DNA from: an uncultured Clostridia bacterium
Lineage (GTDB): Bacteria > Bacillota > Clostridia > Oscillospirales > Oscillospiraceae
Direction of reading: 5' to 3'
Assembly: GCA_946628965.1 (NCBI GenBank)
Contig: CAMOXI010000005.1
Span: 1-63,274, forward strand
Length of the DNA stretch: 63,274 nucleotides
A program made the translations under genes and the position numbers. Positions 57,801 to 63,274 of this stretch are shown piece by piece; positions within the stretch are counted from its first letter, which is position 1; each line of letters opens with the position of its first letter. The notes below the pieces were generated by a model, which made no database searches, was not told where the DNA came from, and saw nothing but the letters and a program-made list of their open reading frames with translations.

Positions 57801-59545
57801 GCGAGCTGGTCATCAGCGGCAGCGGCGCCATGGCGGATTATATTTTCCCGGACTACGCCCCCTGGAAAACCTATCTTCAGGATGGCGATGTGCGTGTCGT
57901 TGTGGAGCCCGGCGTGACGAGCCTTGGCAACTTTGCCTTCATGTCGTGCAAAGCACTGACGCAGATCGAACTGCCGGACAGCCTGACGGCCATCGGCGTG
58001 CATGCTTTCCATGGATGCAGTGCCCTGACGGAGATCACCATCCCCGACGGCGTGACGTCGATCCTCCTCTACGCATTCGCAGACTGCAAGAGTCTCAAGA
58101 CCGTGGTGCTTCCCGACAGTGTGACCGGGATTGGCCAGTTGGCCTTCCACGGCTGCGAAGCGCTGGAGAACATTGCTCTGCCGGGCGGCGTAACGGAGAT
58201 CGGACGGGAGGCCTTCGCTTACAGCGGGCTCAAATCCATCGTGCTGCCTGAGCAGCTGCTCACCATCGGCTACTGTGCCTTCGCGGACTGCCCGGCCATG
58301 AAGAGCATCGACGTCGCCGCGGAGAACGAGAACTATTCCTCTCTTAACGGCGTGCTCTACAGCAAGGATCAGACCAGGCTGATCGCCTGGCCCGCCGGCA
58401 GATCGAGCATCGCCATCGTGCCCGACAGTGTGAATACGATCGCGGAAGGCGCCTTCCGGAGCTGCACAAAGCTGACGGAGGTCTATCTCCCGCTCGGCGT
58501 CACCACGATCGAAGGCTGGGCCTTCCATGACTGCGCCGCACTGACGGATGTGTACTTCGCCGGAACGGAAGAGCAAAAGACCGCCCTGATGGAGAGCGGC
58601 TGGTCTTCGGAGATGAACGAGCCGCTCTACAACGCAGCTTGGCACTATGAGGCGGCGGAACCCATGGTAGTAACGGCGCAGAAGGTATCGCTGAACCTGG
58701 ACGGCACCATCGGCATCAACTACAAGGTTTCGATGACCGATTCGGTGATCGAGAACGAGAACGTGCGGGCGGTGTTTATCTACAAGAACGTCGAATACCC
58801 CAGCAGCATCCAGGGCATGGTGCCCGACGAACGGGGCTTCTACACCTTCACCTACTACGTCCCGGCAGCGGAATTCGCCAACCCTGTCAGCCTGAAGTTT
58901 GTGGACGGGGAGAACGTGATCCCCTTCGAGTACAAGGGGGAGCGGCTGAGTAATGATACCCTGAAGTATTCGCCGCAGAAGTACGCAAGCTCGCTCAGCA
59001 CGGAGAGCGCCTCTTATGCACTTGTCCAGATGCTGAACAGCTACTGCTATCACGCCTATGTGGGTCTGGGCAAGGCGGCTCCGGACATCAAGCCGAAAGA
59101 AATCATCACAGAACCGACGGTGTCCTCCGTCACGGCGCAGGACATGTACGATTATCGGAACAGGGGCAGAGGCTCCGTCACGGGTCTCAAGATCAGCAAG
59201 ATCTCGCTGAATCTGGAGACCACCACGGAGATCAACCTGAAGATGGTCCTGCAGGACGGCTATAACATCGCAGATTACAGCTTTGAGTTGGACGGCGCCG
59301 AGGTGACGCCGGTGCTGGACGGCGACCGCTATGTCCTGACCATTCGCAACATTGCGGCGAAGGAACTGGACCGGATGTACACGCTGAAGATCACCAGGGG
59401 AGAAGAAGTCCTGCAGGTGCGCACCTGTGCCCTGGCCTACTGCTACACGATCCTTTCGGAGAATGAGCTGGCGGAGGAGAAGCTGAATATCTGCAGATCT
59501 CTGTACCTGTACAACCAGGCGGCGAACGCCTACTTCGAAGGCTGA
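48821..59545 (+). CDS. Giant secreted BspA-like leucine-rich-repeat protein
   Basis: A 3574-residue protein with a signal peptide (M-K-R-T-W-K-R-A, cleavage near A-F-A-E-G). An acidic linker to about residue 120 is built from repeat-derived DNA. Then come ten copies of a module opening S-G-E-C-G-A-E-G-D-N-L-x-W and ending I-S-G-x-G-x-M, most followed by 23-residue BspA-type LRR units (V-T-S-I-G-x-x-A-F-x-x-C-x-x-L). Four further modules begin I-H-S-F-A-x-L-K/Q. The last 300 residues form a separate domain also present in the paralogue. No LPxTG, SLH or membrane anchor is visible, so it is released or held non-covalently. A role in adhesion is inferred. Confidence 0.9.
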   Translation: MKRTWKRAFALFLSLVMCLSLFPASAFAEGDVAEEPADPVVLSDGEGSQEGEAAGDGDNDNPSVSEADSSPYTGEPMADSVILSDSEGFQETGPADEDAVIDLQPLTGVELDGLDEEPAAEVQDAATSGTCGAQGDNLTWSFDAESGTLTISGSGDMKTFYDEDLPPWYYSASTFLVITIEPGVTSIGQYAFSNCRALRSISLPESLVSISVNAFNECGALTDVYYGGTEAQKNALVGKGWETGGNEYLLNATWHCAGEPAEPTIVASGECGAEGNNLLWTLDDQGTLTISGTGAMADYEMGNYSPWYNSLRDQIKRVVIADGVTSIGSSAFEWCESLESVTIPESVTRIGGHAFYYCLVLSGVALPESLTSIGDWAFAYCRTLTSVTIPESVALIDEGAFRACSGLTSIELPDGVTSIGYGAFEECSSLASITLTASVTSIDRTAFNNCPSLTMFAVAPDNQDFSSADGVLFNKAQTELIRCPGGKSGAYAVPDSVTVIGKCAFEHCSGLTGITIPDGVTHIGEQSFMYCSGLTSISLPASVTSIGSGSFSTCSGLTSIELPDGVTSIVSGTFSGCGALSSITIPASVTSIEDWAFTSCEALSEVYYGGTEAQKNALVGKGWETDGNEHLLNATWHYTGESPEREIFASGECGAEGDNLTWVLYDDGELVIGGSGAMAGFHQAPWDDYSGSIQRVTLESGVTSIGEYAFYRCTNLTTITIPVSVMSIGEYAFDGCSALTEVNYGGNAARKDALTGDRWRTDGNSELFAAQWHLTETADPTIIDSGECGAAGDNLTWALYTSWELVISGEGDMRDCYPEAAPWELWNDNILKVVIADGVTSIGSHAFDQCSQLAEVSLPESLLNIGTMAFDRCQSLTDITLPGGLLSIGEQAFAGCTGLTGMEIPASVTSIAADAFICSSAIASFTVAAENSAYSSIDGVLFNKEQTKLLRFPEGKSADYTIPESVTEIGDYAFYCCSGLSAVTIPANVTDIGELAFAACSTLTDMAIPAGVYHIGRSAFTDCVTLTSIAIPESVTELPEGLCYGCGDLVSVNLPQNLTSIGFNAFGQCGSLTSIALPASVTSIGDYAFNCSSLNEVYYGGTEAQKNALINNGWSAEGNDPFYYAKWHYAGEPAEREILASGACEYNLLWTLYDDGELVISGEGEMNIPGRYEDIAAYSFAPWDNYRSDIRKITIEPGVTSIYRQAFVNCENLTEVSIPDSVTSIGYYAFYGSSSLTAITLPEGITILPLGVFGNCTSLRDVHLPQSLTVLEGSGDSGYAGVFQNCTALTELTLPDGLGEIGEYVFRGCSGLASITLPGSVTRIGKGAFTNCSALAAVNYGGSPSQRNANLASSAWVSSGNEPLFETTWQYGEADAFGDIHSFADLQAAVAAYDGSDLYVYYNGTEPFVMEESITLPEHLYFCADAESSTVRIPAGVTLAVLSETQNAFYVENLVVEGTMQAHRSAVVFSTLSGQIDWYRNLVASGECGAEGDNVRWELYSSGELVISGTGEMDCFYTEDVFTPWHRYHSDILTGVVEEGVSSLGDGCFCDCENLSSVTLPESLTTIAGNAFTGCKSLPGISLPGHVTSIGTWAFSSCSGLTGITIPASVTSMDRYAFSDCSSLTEILVEEDNTAYSSRDGVLYNKEQTELIRFPAAKTGAAVIPEGVTSIGKSAFGGCKGLTSVTIPESVTSIGNFAFSGCKALTAVYYSGTEEQKNTLIDDGWSTVDNSYLFNATWYYGSHKTMIHSFAELKALVAAYDGSETHVSYIGTAPFVMEESITLPENFYFSADAEGSCVIIPENVTLTVESTGFNPFYAESIQLEGVLVGDRNSIVGAISGTGYWKQTGLSGPYYFFYSEDGLHKLLADSFTERTLVRYGGDDSFTFTRDLTSPANVALIVEHGMRIPAGVQVTVMDSFFSKDAVIEGSLALMYSEENVESSNSSVSSLTVTGSLTVQSPLIVSYGELNGRDKITLEGEHAEIKWVREAVGMAEAETWLAAARADETEHFVYRVLVRPTEEDGGSLLLTQNMVIPANAEVMFDATPTVSAGVTLRNAGLMEIVIPPLTVYGSLVNEGRIECLVGYSGEAVLRLQNGGQYSGSGELAVATMNSATQEDLAQLLPGLDLARFEEITSELTVADMHWYLRNYRESSAGVVASGECGAEGDNLTWVLYDDGRLVISGTGAMMDYMSDSEVPWYSHLDDIKTVTIESGVTSIGTTAFFNCSRLLSITIPTSVNSIGGCAFLNCSSLTSVTIPEGVTGIWEFTFEGCSSLTSVTIPTSVTGIDRCAFAGCSSLTSVTIPAGVTSLDRYAFEGCSGLTSITIPASLRSIGDCVFTGCSGLQEVHFGGSRGERLARIDNGWDGRGNEDLLNAYWYYAGDNFGDIHSFAELKDAVAAYEASGDDIYVYYNGTEPFVIEESITLPKRVYFCADAEGSSVVVPAGVELIVSSGDRNAFYTENLIVEGSMTASHRAVVYRTLTGEVNWVISLLASGRCGSADSDLYYELYDDGRLIVTGSGTMEGYPWCDYNADIRTVTLPEGLRTISDRAFRYCGNLQSINLPASLAGIYDYAFDGCTGLREVNYAGSEREKNRLTDNGWSVIGNDPLYSASWTYGTETLSTDIHNFADLKALVEAYDGNEYYVYYNDAAPFVFEESISLPQNVFFCADADGSSVHVPAGVSLTVESRVPNAFYVENLNVEGSMTAYRSAVNYRNLSGEVTWLRNVIASGICGDQGDNLQWSLDDEGLLLICGTGAMADYESCRNVPWYAYNSSVRQVTLESGVTSIGQHAFEGSGMTGIDLPDTLVSIGFQAFRCCKLVDLVIPDGVTSIGDSAFMECSALKHVTIAGSVSSLGSSAFACCRALQRVALEDGVTSIDSNCFSECEKLVRIVLPESLTSLGSGVFSYCSNLQCIMIPESLTSIGDGAFTMCESLKDVYYAGTEDQRNALTNNGWNTSGNSPLFNATWHYEATRFPIASGECGAEGNNLFWTLYEDGELVISGSGAMADYIFPDYAPWKTYLQDGDVRVVVEPGVTSLGNFAFMSCKALTQIELPDSLTAIGVHAFHGCSALTEITIPDGVTSILLYAFADCKSLKTVVLPDSVTGIGQLAFHGCEALENIALPGGVTEIGREAFAYSGLKSIVLPEQLLTIGYCAFADCPAMKSIDVAAENENYSSLNGVLYSKDQTRLIAWPAGRSSIAIVPDSVNTIAEGAFRSCTKLTEVYLPLGVTTIEGWAFHDCAALTDVYFAGTEEQKTALMESGWSSEMNEPLYNAAWHYEAAEPMVVTAQKVSLNLDGTIGINYKVSMTDSVIENENVRAVFIYKNVEYPSSIQGMVPDERGFYTFTYYVPAAEFANPVSLKFVDGENVIPFEYKGERLSNDTLKYSPQKYASSLSTESASYALVQMLNSYCYHAYVGLGKAAPDIKPKEIITEPTVSSVTAQDMYDYRNRGRGSVTGLKISKISLNLETTTEINLKMVLQDGYNIADYSFELDGAEVTPVLDGDRYVLTIRNIAAKELDRMYTLKITRGEEVLQVRTCALAYCYTILSENELAEEKLNICRSLYLYNQAANAYFEG
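48937..49090 (+). repeat. Intergenic-type palindromic repeats inside coding DNA (gene 1)
   Basis: TGTCGTCCTGAGCGATGGCG (48937), CCCCTCAGTCAGCG...CAGCTCCCCTTA...AGGGGAGCC (49003-49047) and TGTCATCCTGAGCGACAGCG (49058) are translated in the linker of the giant protein. They match the non-coding repeats at 43913-43945 and 41804-41886. Confidence 0.75.
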
Positions 59546-59586
59546 GAAAGCTCTCCGCCGGAACGGGCAAATCCCAACAAACCACG

Positions 59587-59628
59587 CAGCCCCGGAAGAT
59601 GCATCCGCATCTCCCGGGGCTGTCTTTT
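59587..59628 (+). terminator. Terminator of the giant LRR gene
   Basis: AGCCCCGG/CCGGGGCT with inner AGATGC/GCATCT and an ATCC loop is followed by TCTTTTT. Confidence 0.88.
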
Positions 59629-59685
59629 TGCGTTTCCGGCTCCGGCAAAGCGCCGGTGGTACTGTCCCTTTTTCTGCCTTCATTC

Positions 59686-59714
59686 TTGACTGCACATACT
59701 AAATATTTTAAAAT
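59686..59714 (+). promoter_or_regulatory. Promoter of the second LRR gene
   Basis: TTGACT and TAAAAT are 17 bases apart, matching the promoter at 48703. The leader up to GGAAGGAGAAGAACATG is closely similar too, so the duplication includes the control region. Confidence 0.75.
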
Positions 59715-59802
59715 AAAACTAATATGATTGAACAGGTGGAACAGGCAGTTTTCCGCTGGCTTATGATCATACTTTATCTGGAACGATCGGAAGGAGAAGA
59801 AC

Positions 59803-61332
59803 ATGAGAAGACCGTGGAAAAGAGCTTTCGCGCTGTTTCTCTGTCTGGTGATGTGCCTGTCGCTGTTTCCGGCGTCGGCCTTCGCTGAGGGAGATGTTGC
59901 GGGAGAAACGGCGGATCCTGTCATCCTGAGCGAGAGCGAAGGAGCTCAGGCAACCGAGCCTGTAGGGGAGGCTATCAGCCTCCCGCAGACAGAAGAAGAC
60001 GGCGGGCAGCTGATAGCTGCCCCTACGGATGACCCGACCGCCCCTGCAGGGGCCGACGCCTCCAGCGGCCCGGAAGACGAGCCCACCGAGCCTCCCCTGG
60101 AAGGGGAGGCGGCTGCGCAGCAGCCGGAGGGGTCTAAAGAAAGCAGTTCCGCTGAGAGCGGGACAGTTCCCCTCGCAGGGGAGCCGATGGATGAATCTGT
60201 CATTCTGAGGAGCGACAGCGACGAAGAATCTCTGACGCTCACAGAGCCGGAGGATGAGATCCTTCTCTCCGCGCAGGCTGAAACGCAGGACGCGTCCATC
60301 GTCGCCTCCGGCACCTGCGGCGCGCAGGGCGACAATCTGACCTGGACACTAAACGATGCAGGCACGCTGACCATCTCCGGTGAAGGACCAATGGCGGATT
60401 ATGAGAGCGGCGCCACGCCTTGGTACAATCAAAAGAATTCTGTAAAGTCTCTCATCATCGGGAACGGCGTTACCAGTATAGGAGACTATGCATATTATCA
60501 CTGCAACAACTTGGCAATCATTACGATCCCGGACAGCGTAACGAGCCTCGGCGACTATGCCTTATATAGCTGCAACAGTTTGACGAGCATCACGCTCTCA
60601 GATGGCGTGACGTGCGTTGGGAACTATGCCTTTGCTTTCTGTGACAGTCTGACGAGCGTAACAATCCCAAACGGCGTGATGCACATTGGCGACTATGTTT
60701 TTTATTTCTGCAGTAGTTTACATACCATTACTATCCCTGATGGCGTAACAAGTATAGGCGACTATGTTTTTTTCAACTGTAGAAGTTTGTCCAGCGTCAC
60801 GCTCCCGGGGAGCGTGACGAGTATAGGTGATTCTGTCTTTAGCGGTTGTAGTGCTCTTACGAACGTGACGTTCACGGCGGGTGTGATGAGCATAGGTAAT
60901 AGTACCTTTTATGGTTGCAGTAGCTTGATTAGTATTATCTTGCCTGAAGGTGTGACGAGTATCGGCGATTCTGCCTTTCGCGGCTGCAGTGCTCTTACGA
61001 GTGTGACGATCCCTGTGGGCGTGACTAGCATAGGTAATAATACTTTTTATGGTTGTAACAGCTTGACTAGTATTATCCTGCCTGAAGGCGTGACGAGTAT
61101 CGGCGATTCTGCCTTTCGCGGCTGCAGTGCTCTTACGAGTGTGACGATCCCGGCAGGTGTGACGAGCATCGGTAATAATTCTTTATATGGTTGTAACAGC
61201 TTGACTAGTATTATCTTGCCTGAAGGTGTAACGAACATCGGCGATTCTGCCTTTCGCGGTTGCAGTGCTCTTACGAGTGTGACGATCCCGGCAAGTGTGA
61301 CGAACATCGGAAGTAGTTGCTTTTATGGTTGA
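59803..61332 (+). CDS. BspA-like leucine-rich-repeat protein, N-terminal part ending at an in-frame TGA
   Basis: A 509-residue product, paralogue of the giant protein. The signal peptide is nearly identical (K-R-A-F-A-L-F-L-C-L-V-M-C-L-S-L-F-P). An acidic linker of about 130 residues comes next, largely repeat-derived, then S-G-T-C-G-A-Q-G-D-N-L-T-W and about a dozen 23-residue LRR units. It stops at TGA (61330-61332) in the context C-F-Y-G-stop, where a C-x-x-L/S-x-L motif is expected: most other units have TGC or TGT at this point. Homology continues unbroken in the same frame to the window end, so this is a truncated product of a longer gene. Confidence 0.8.
   Translation: MRRPWKRAFALFLCLVMCLSLFPASAFAEGDVAGETADPVILSESEGAQATEPVGEAISLPQTEEDGGQLIAAPTDDPTAPAGADASSGPEDEPTEPPLEGEAAAQQPEGSKESSSAESGTVPLAGEPMDESVILRSDSDEESLTLTEPEDEILLSAQAETQDASIVASGTCGAQGDNLTWTLNDAGTLTISGEGPMADYESGATPWYNQKNSVKSLIIGNGVTSIGDYAYYHCNNLAIITIPDSVTSLGDYALYSCNSLTSITLSDGVTCVGNYAFAFCDSLTSVTIPNGVMHIGDYVFYFCSSLHTITIPDGVTSIGDYVFFNCRSLSSVTLPGSVTSIGDSVFSGCSALTNVTFTAGVMSIGNSTFYGCSSLISIILPEGVTSIGDSAFRGCSALTSVTIPVGVTSIGNNTFYGCNSLTSIILPEGVTSIGDSAFRGCSALTSVTIPAGVTSIGNNSLYGCNSLTSIILPEGVTNIGDSAFRGCSALTSVTIPASVTNIGSSCFYG
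59919..60235 (+). repeat. Intergenic-type palindromic repeats inside coding DNA (gene 2)
   Basis: TGTCATCCTGAGCGAGAGCG (59919), a TGTAGGGGAGG...CTGCCCCTACGGA pair (59961-60029), CCTCCCCTGGAAGGGGAGGC (about 60091), TTCCCCTCGCAGGGGAGCC (about 60167) and TGTCATTCTGAGGAGCGACA (60198) are all translated. They correspond to repeat types seen between genes at 43913, 45549, 41804 and 37741. Confidence 0.75.
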
Positions 61333-63274
61333 AGCAGGCTGACTAGTATTATCATACCTGATAGTGTGACGAGTATCGGCGATTCTGCTTTTCGCGGTTG
61401 CAGTACTCTTACGAATGTGATAATATCGGCGGGCGTGATGGGCATCGGCGATTACACCTTTGATGACTGCAGTAGTCTGACGAGCATCGCAATCCCGACG
61501 ACTGTGAAGAGTATTGGCTACTGTGCCTTTTATAGATGCAGCGGTTTGACGAGCATCACGCTCCCAAACGGCGTGACGAGTATCGGCGACGGTGCCTTTG
61601 AAGGCTGCAGTAGCTTGTCTGGTATTATCCTGCCTGATGATGTGATAAACATAGGAATTAACGCTTTTTATGGATGCAAAAGCTTGCTAAGCGTTGATAT
61701 TCCTAGTGGTGTAAAAATCATAAATAATGGATCCTTTGCGAACTGTTCTGGCTTGAAGACTGTTACTTTACCCGATGGGCTGTCAATAATTGACAAAAAC
61801 GCTTTTCTAGGATGTAGTAGTTTGACAAGCATAGTCCTTCCTGAGGCTTTATCAGAAATCGGCTCGTATGCTTTTGAAAGATGCAATAGCCTAGTAAGAG
61901 TTGAGATTCCGTCAAATGTCAACAGTATCGGAAATGGAGCATTTAGATGTGATAACCTCAAAAGTATTGAAGTTGATACGAAGAATACGCAGTATTCTTC
62001 ACTCGATGGTGTGCTCCTTAATAAGGGTAAAACAAAGCTAATTCAGTTCCCACGCGGAAGACAGGAAACGGAGTATACAATTCCTTCTTGTATATCCAGC
62101 GTTGAAAGCTGCGCTTTTTACGGCTGCTATAATCTGAATAGCATTACATTACATCATGGTATCACGAGCATTGGCTCATATGCTTTTGAAAAGTGTACTA
62201 GTTTGACAAGTTTTATTGTTCCACCCAGTATTACAGTTATCGAAGATGGAACTTTTGAGGATTGCACAAGTTTGGAAAGTCTTACAATTCCGGTGGGGGT
62301 GAAAACACTTAAAGGGCTTGCTTTTGATAATTGCTATTCGCTAAGAGATGTTTATTACGGCGGCTCTATGGAGCAAAGAACATTAAATGAGAATAGCGGA
62401 TGGAGTAAGGTACGCAATGATCCATTCTATATCGCATACTGGCACTACAATATGACGAAAGAACTTGAATCTGGTAATTGTGGCGAAGACCTAAAGTGGA
62501 CAATGTATGATAATGGAACACTGGCAATCTCCGGTGATGGGGAGATGACGGATTTCTATTATAGTTCTACCTTTCCTTATTCTCCGTGGTATAAACATAG
62601 AGCCAATGTGAAAACTGTACTTATAGAACCCGGAGCAAAAAGTATCGGAAACTATGCGTTTTACAATTGCAGTGAATTGATTAGTATTATTTTACCTGAA
62701 GGAATAGAATCTATAGGAAATGATGCTTTTTCTGGATGTAGTTCCGTCTCTATTATCAAGTTGCCTGAGACAACAACAAGTATAGGGAGCGATGCTTTTT
62801 CTGGATGTGTTCAGCTAAATGATCTTAATCTTCCTGCCAACATAAAGTATATTGGGAATTCCGCTTTTTCTAACTGCCGCTCATTATTGACTATGAACAT
62901 CCCAGAAGGTATCGAAGGAATTGGAGATGGAACCTTTGCAGGCTGCTATAATTTATCTGAAATTAGTATTCCAAATAGCTGTACAGGCATTGGTTATCAA
63001 GCTTTTTTAGGATGTTGTTTTACGGCCGTTGAATTATCAAAAAACATATCAAGAATTTCACAACGTGCATTTGAAGGTTGCTCCAAAATAATCGACGTTT
63101 ACTATGCCGGGACAGAAGCCCAGAAGAACGCCCTGATCGACAACGGCTGGAGCACGGAGGGCAACGAGCCCTTCTACAACGCGACCTGGCACTGCGCGGA
63201 AGCGGAACCCATGCTGGTGACGGCGCAGAAGGTATCGCTGAACCTGGACGGCACCATCGGCATCAACTACAAGG
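61333..63274 (+). pseudogene. Remainder of the second BspA-like LRR gene, open to the window edge
   Basis: After the TGA the same frame stays open for 647 codons. It holds further LRR units, one S-G-N-C-G-E-D-L-K-W module at about 62470 and the start of the C-terminal domain (V-S-L-N-L-D-G-T-I-G-I-N-Y-K). From about 61640 to 63105 the DNA is markedly AT-rich (for example AATAATGGATCC, AAAACAAAGC), with codon use unlike the rest, then returns abruptly to GC-rich sequence close to gene 1. Either the gene is broken, the TGA is an error, or a downstream ATG (for instance 61438) is used. Confidence 0.75.
63220..63274 (+). repeat. 55-base exact copy of 58673-58727 cut by the window end
   Basis: ACGGCGCAGAAGGTATCGCT and the following bases, through the last ACTACAAGG of the window, are identical to 58673-58727 in the giant LRR gene. 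It marks the start of the shared C-terminal domain, and the window stops inside it. Confidence 0.9.

Noticed and set aside
55742..59695. A minus-strand open frame of 1317 codons antisense to the giant LRR gene
   Set aside because: Same reason as for 50561-55420. The plus strand carries the signal peptide, LRR repeats, promoter and terminator.
60540..61320. Regularly spaced DNA repeats that could be mistaken for a CRISPR array
   Set aside because: The period is about 69 bases, the copies are imperfect and they translate into 23-residue LRR units in one frame. There are no exact repeats with unique spacers and no cas genes.

Overview
The window looks like a chromosomal piece of a GC-rich, spore-forming gut-type Clostridia (Bacillota), most likely in or near the Oscillospiraceae. 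This is inferred from spoIIE, a CIRCE-controlled hrcA-grpE-dnaK-dnaJ operon, a lysine riboswitch, GGAGG-type ribosome binding sites, and many short palindromic intergenic repeats of a kind I recognise from this group. No phage, insertion sequence, CRISPR array or replication origin was recognised. The left edge cuts a tRNA-Leu and the right edge cuts a repeated sequence, so both ends may be assembly breaks.

Layout. 1-7.8 kb: tRNA-Leu, a DUF975 membrane protein, then an envelope cluster made of duplicated parts: two phosphodiester glycosidase genes, each followed by a related single-pass membrane protein, then two leucine-rich-repeat (LRR) exported proteins. 7.9-13.6 kb: a lacZ broken by an in-frame TAG, an AraC regulator and a divergent GH35/42-like beta-galactosidase. 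13.7-25.5 kb: a Crp/Fnr-type regulator and a nine-gene operon. The operon encodes a Gfo/Idh oxidoreductase, a TIM-barrel protein and a DUF6379/CGDB protein, which is the gene set of C-glycoside deglycosylation. It continues with a second oxidoreductase and TIM barrel, a GPH symporter, an esterase, a GH43 and a GH3. The regulator gene and the operon each carry the operator TGACA-N2-TGTCA exactly 35 bases upstream of the -10 element. 25.8-29.7 kb: a LysR regulator and a redox operon (flavodoxin, NTF2-like, SDR, ferredoxin-containing aldo/keto reductase).

30-39.8 kb, mostly on the minus strand: tldE and tldD, a CPA2 antiporter, a lysine-riboswitch-controlled NhaC-family transporter, a DUF378 protein (plus strand), a glycerophosphodiesterase, an MFS transporter and a MarR regulator. 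40-45.4 kb: the heat-shock operon and a small zinc-ribbon protein. 45.7-48.4 kb: spoIIE and a small membrane protein. 48.8-63.3 kb: a 3574-residue secreted BspA-like LRR protein and a paralogue that is interrupted by an in-frame TGA, becomes AT-rich and runs off the window.

The central part reads as a system for plant glycosides. The symporter would import a phenolic glycoside, GH3, GH43 and the esterase would trim O-linked sugars and acyl groups, and the oxidoreductase plus TIM-barrel/CGDB pair would cleave a C-glycosidic bond. The second oxidoreductase and TIM barrel may return the keto-sugar to central metabolism. A second notable feature is that the N-terminal linkers of the two LRR proteins are encoded by DNA that matches intergenic palindromic repeats found elsewhere in this same window.
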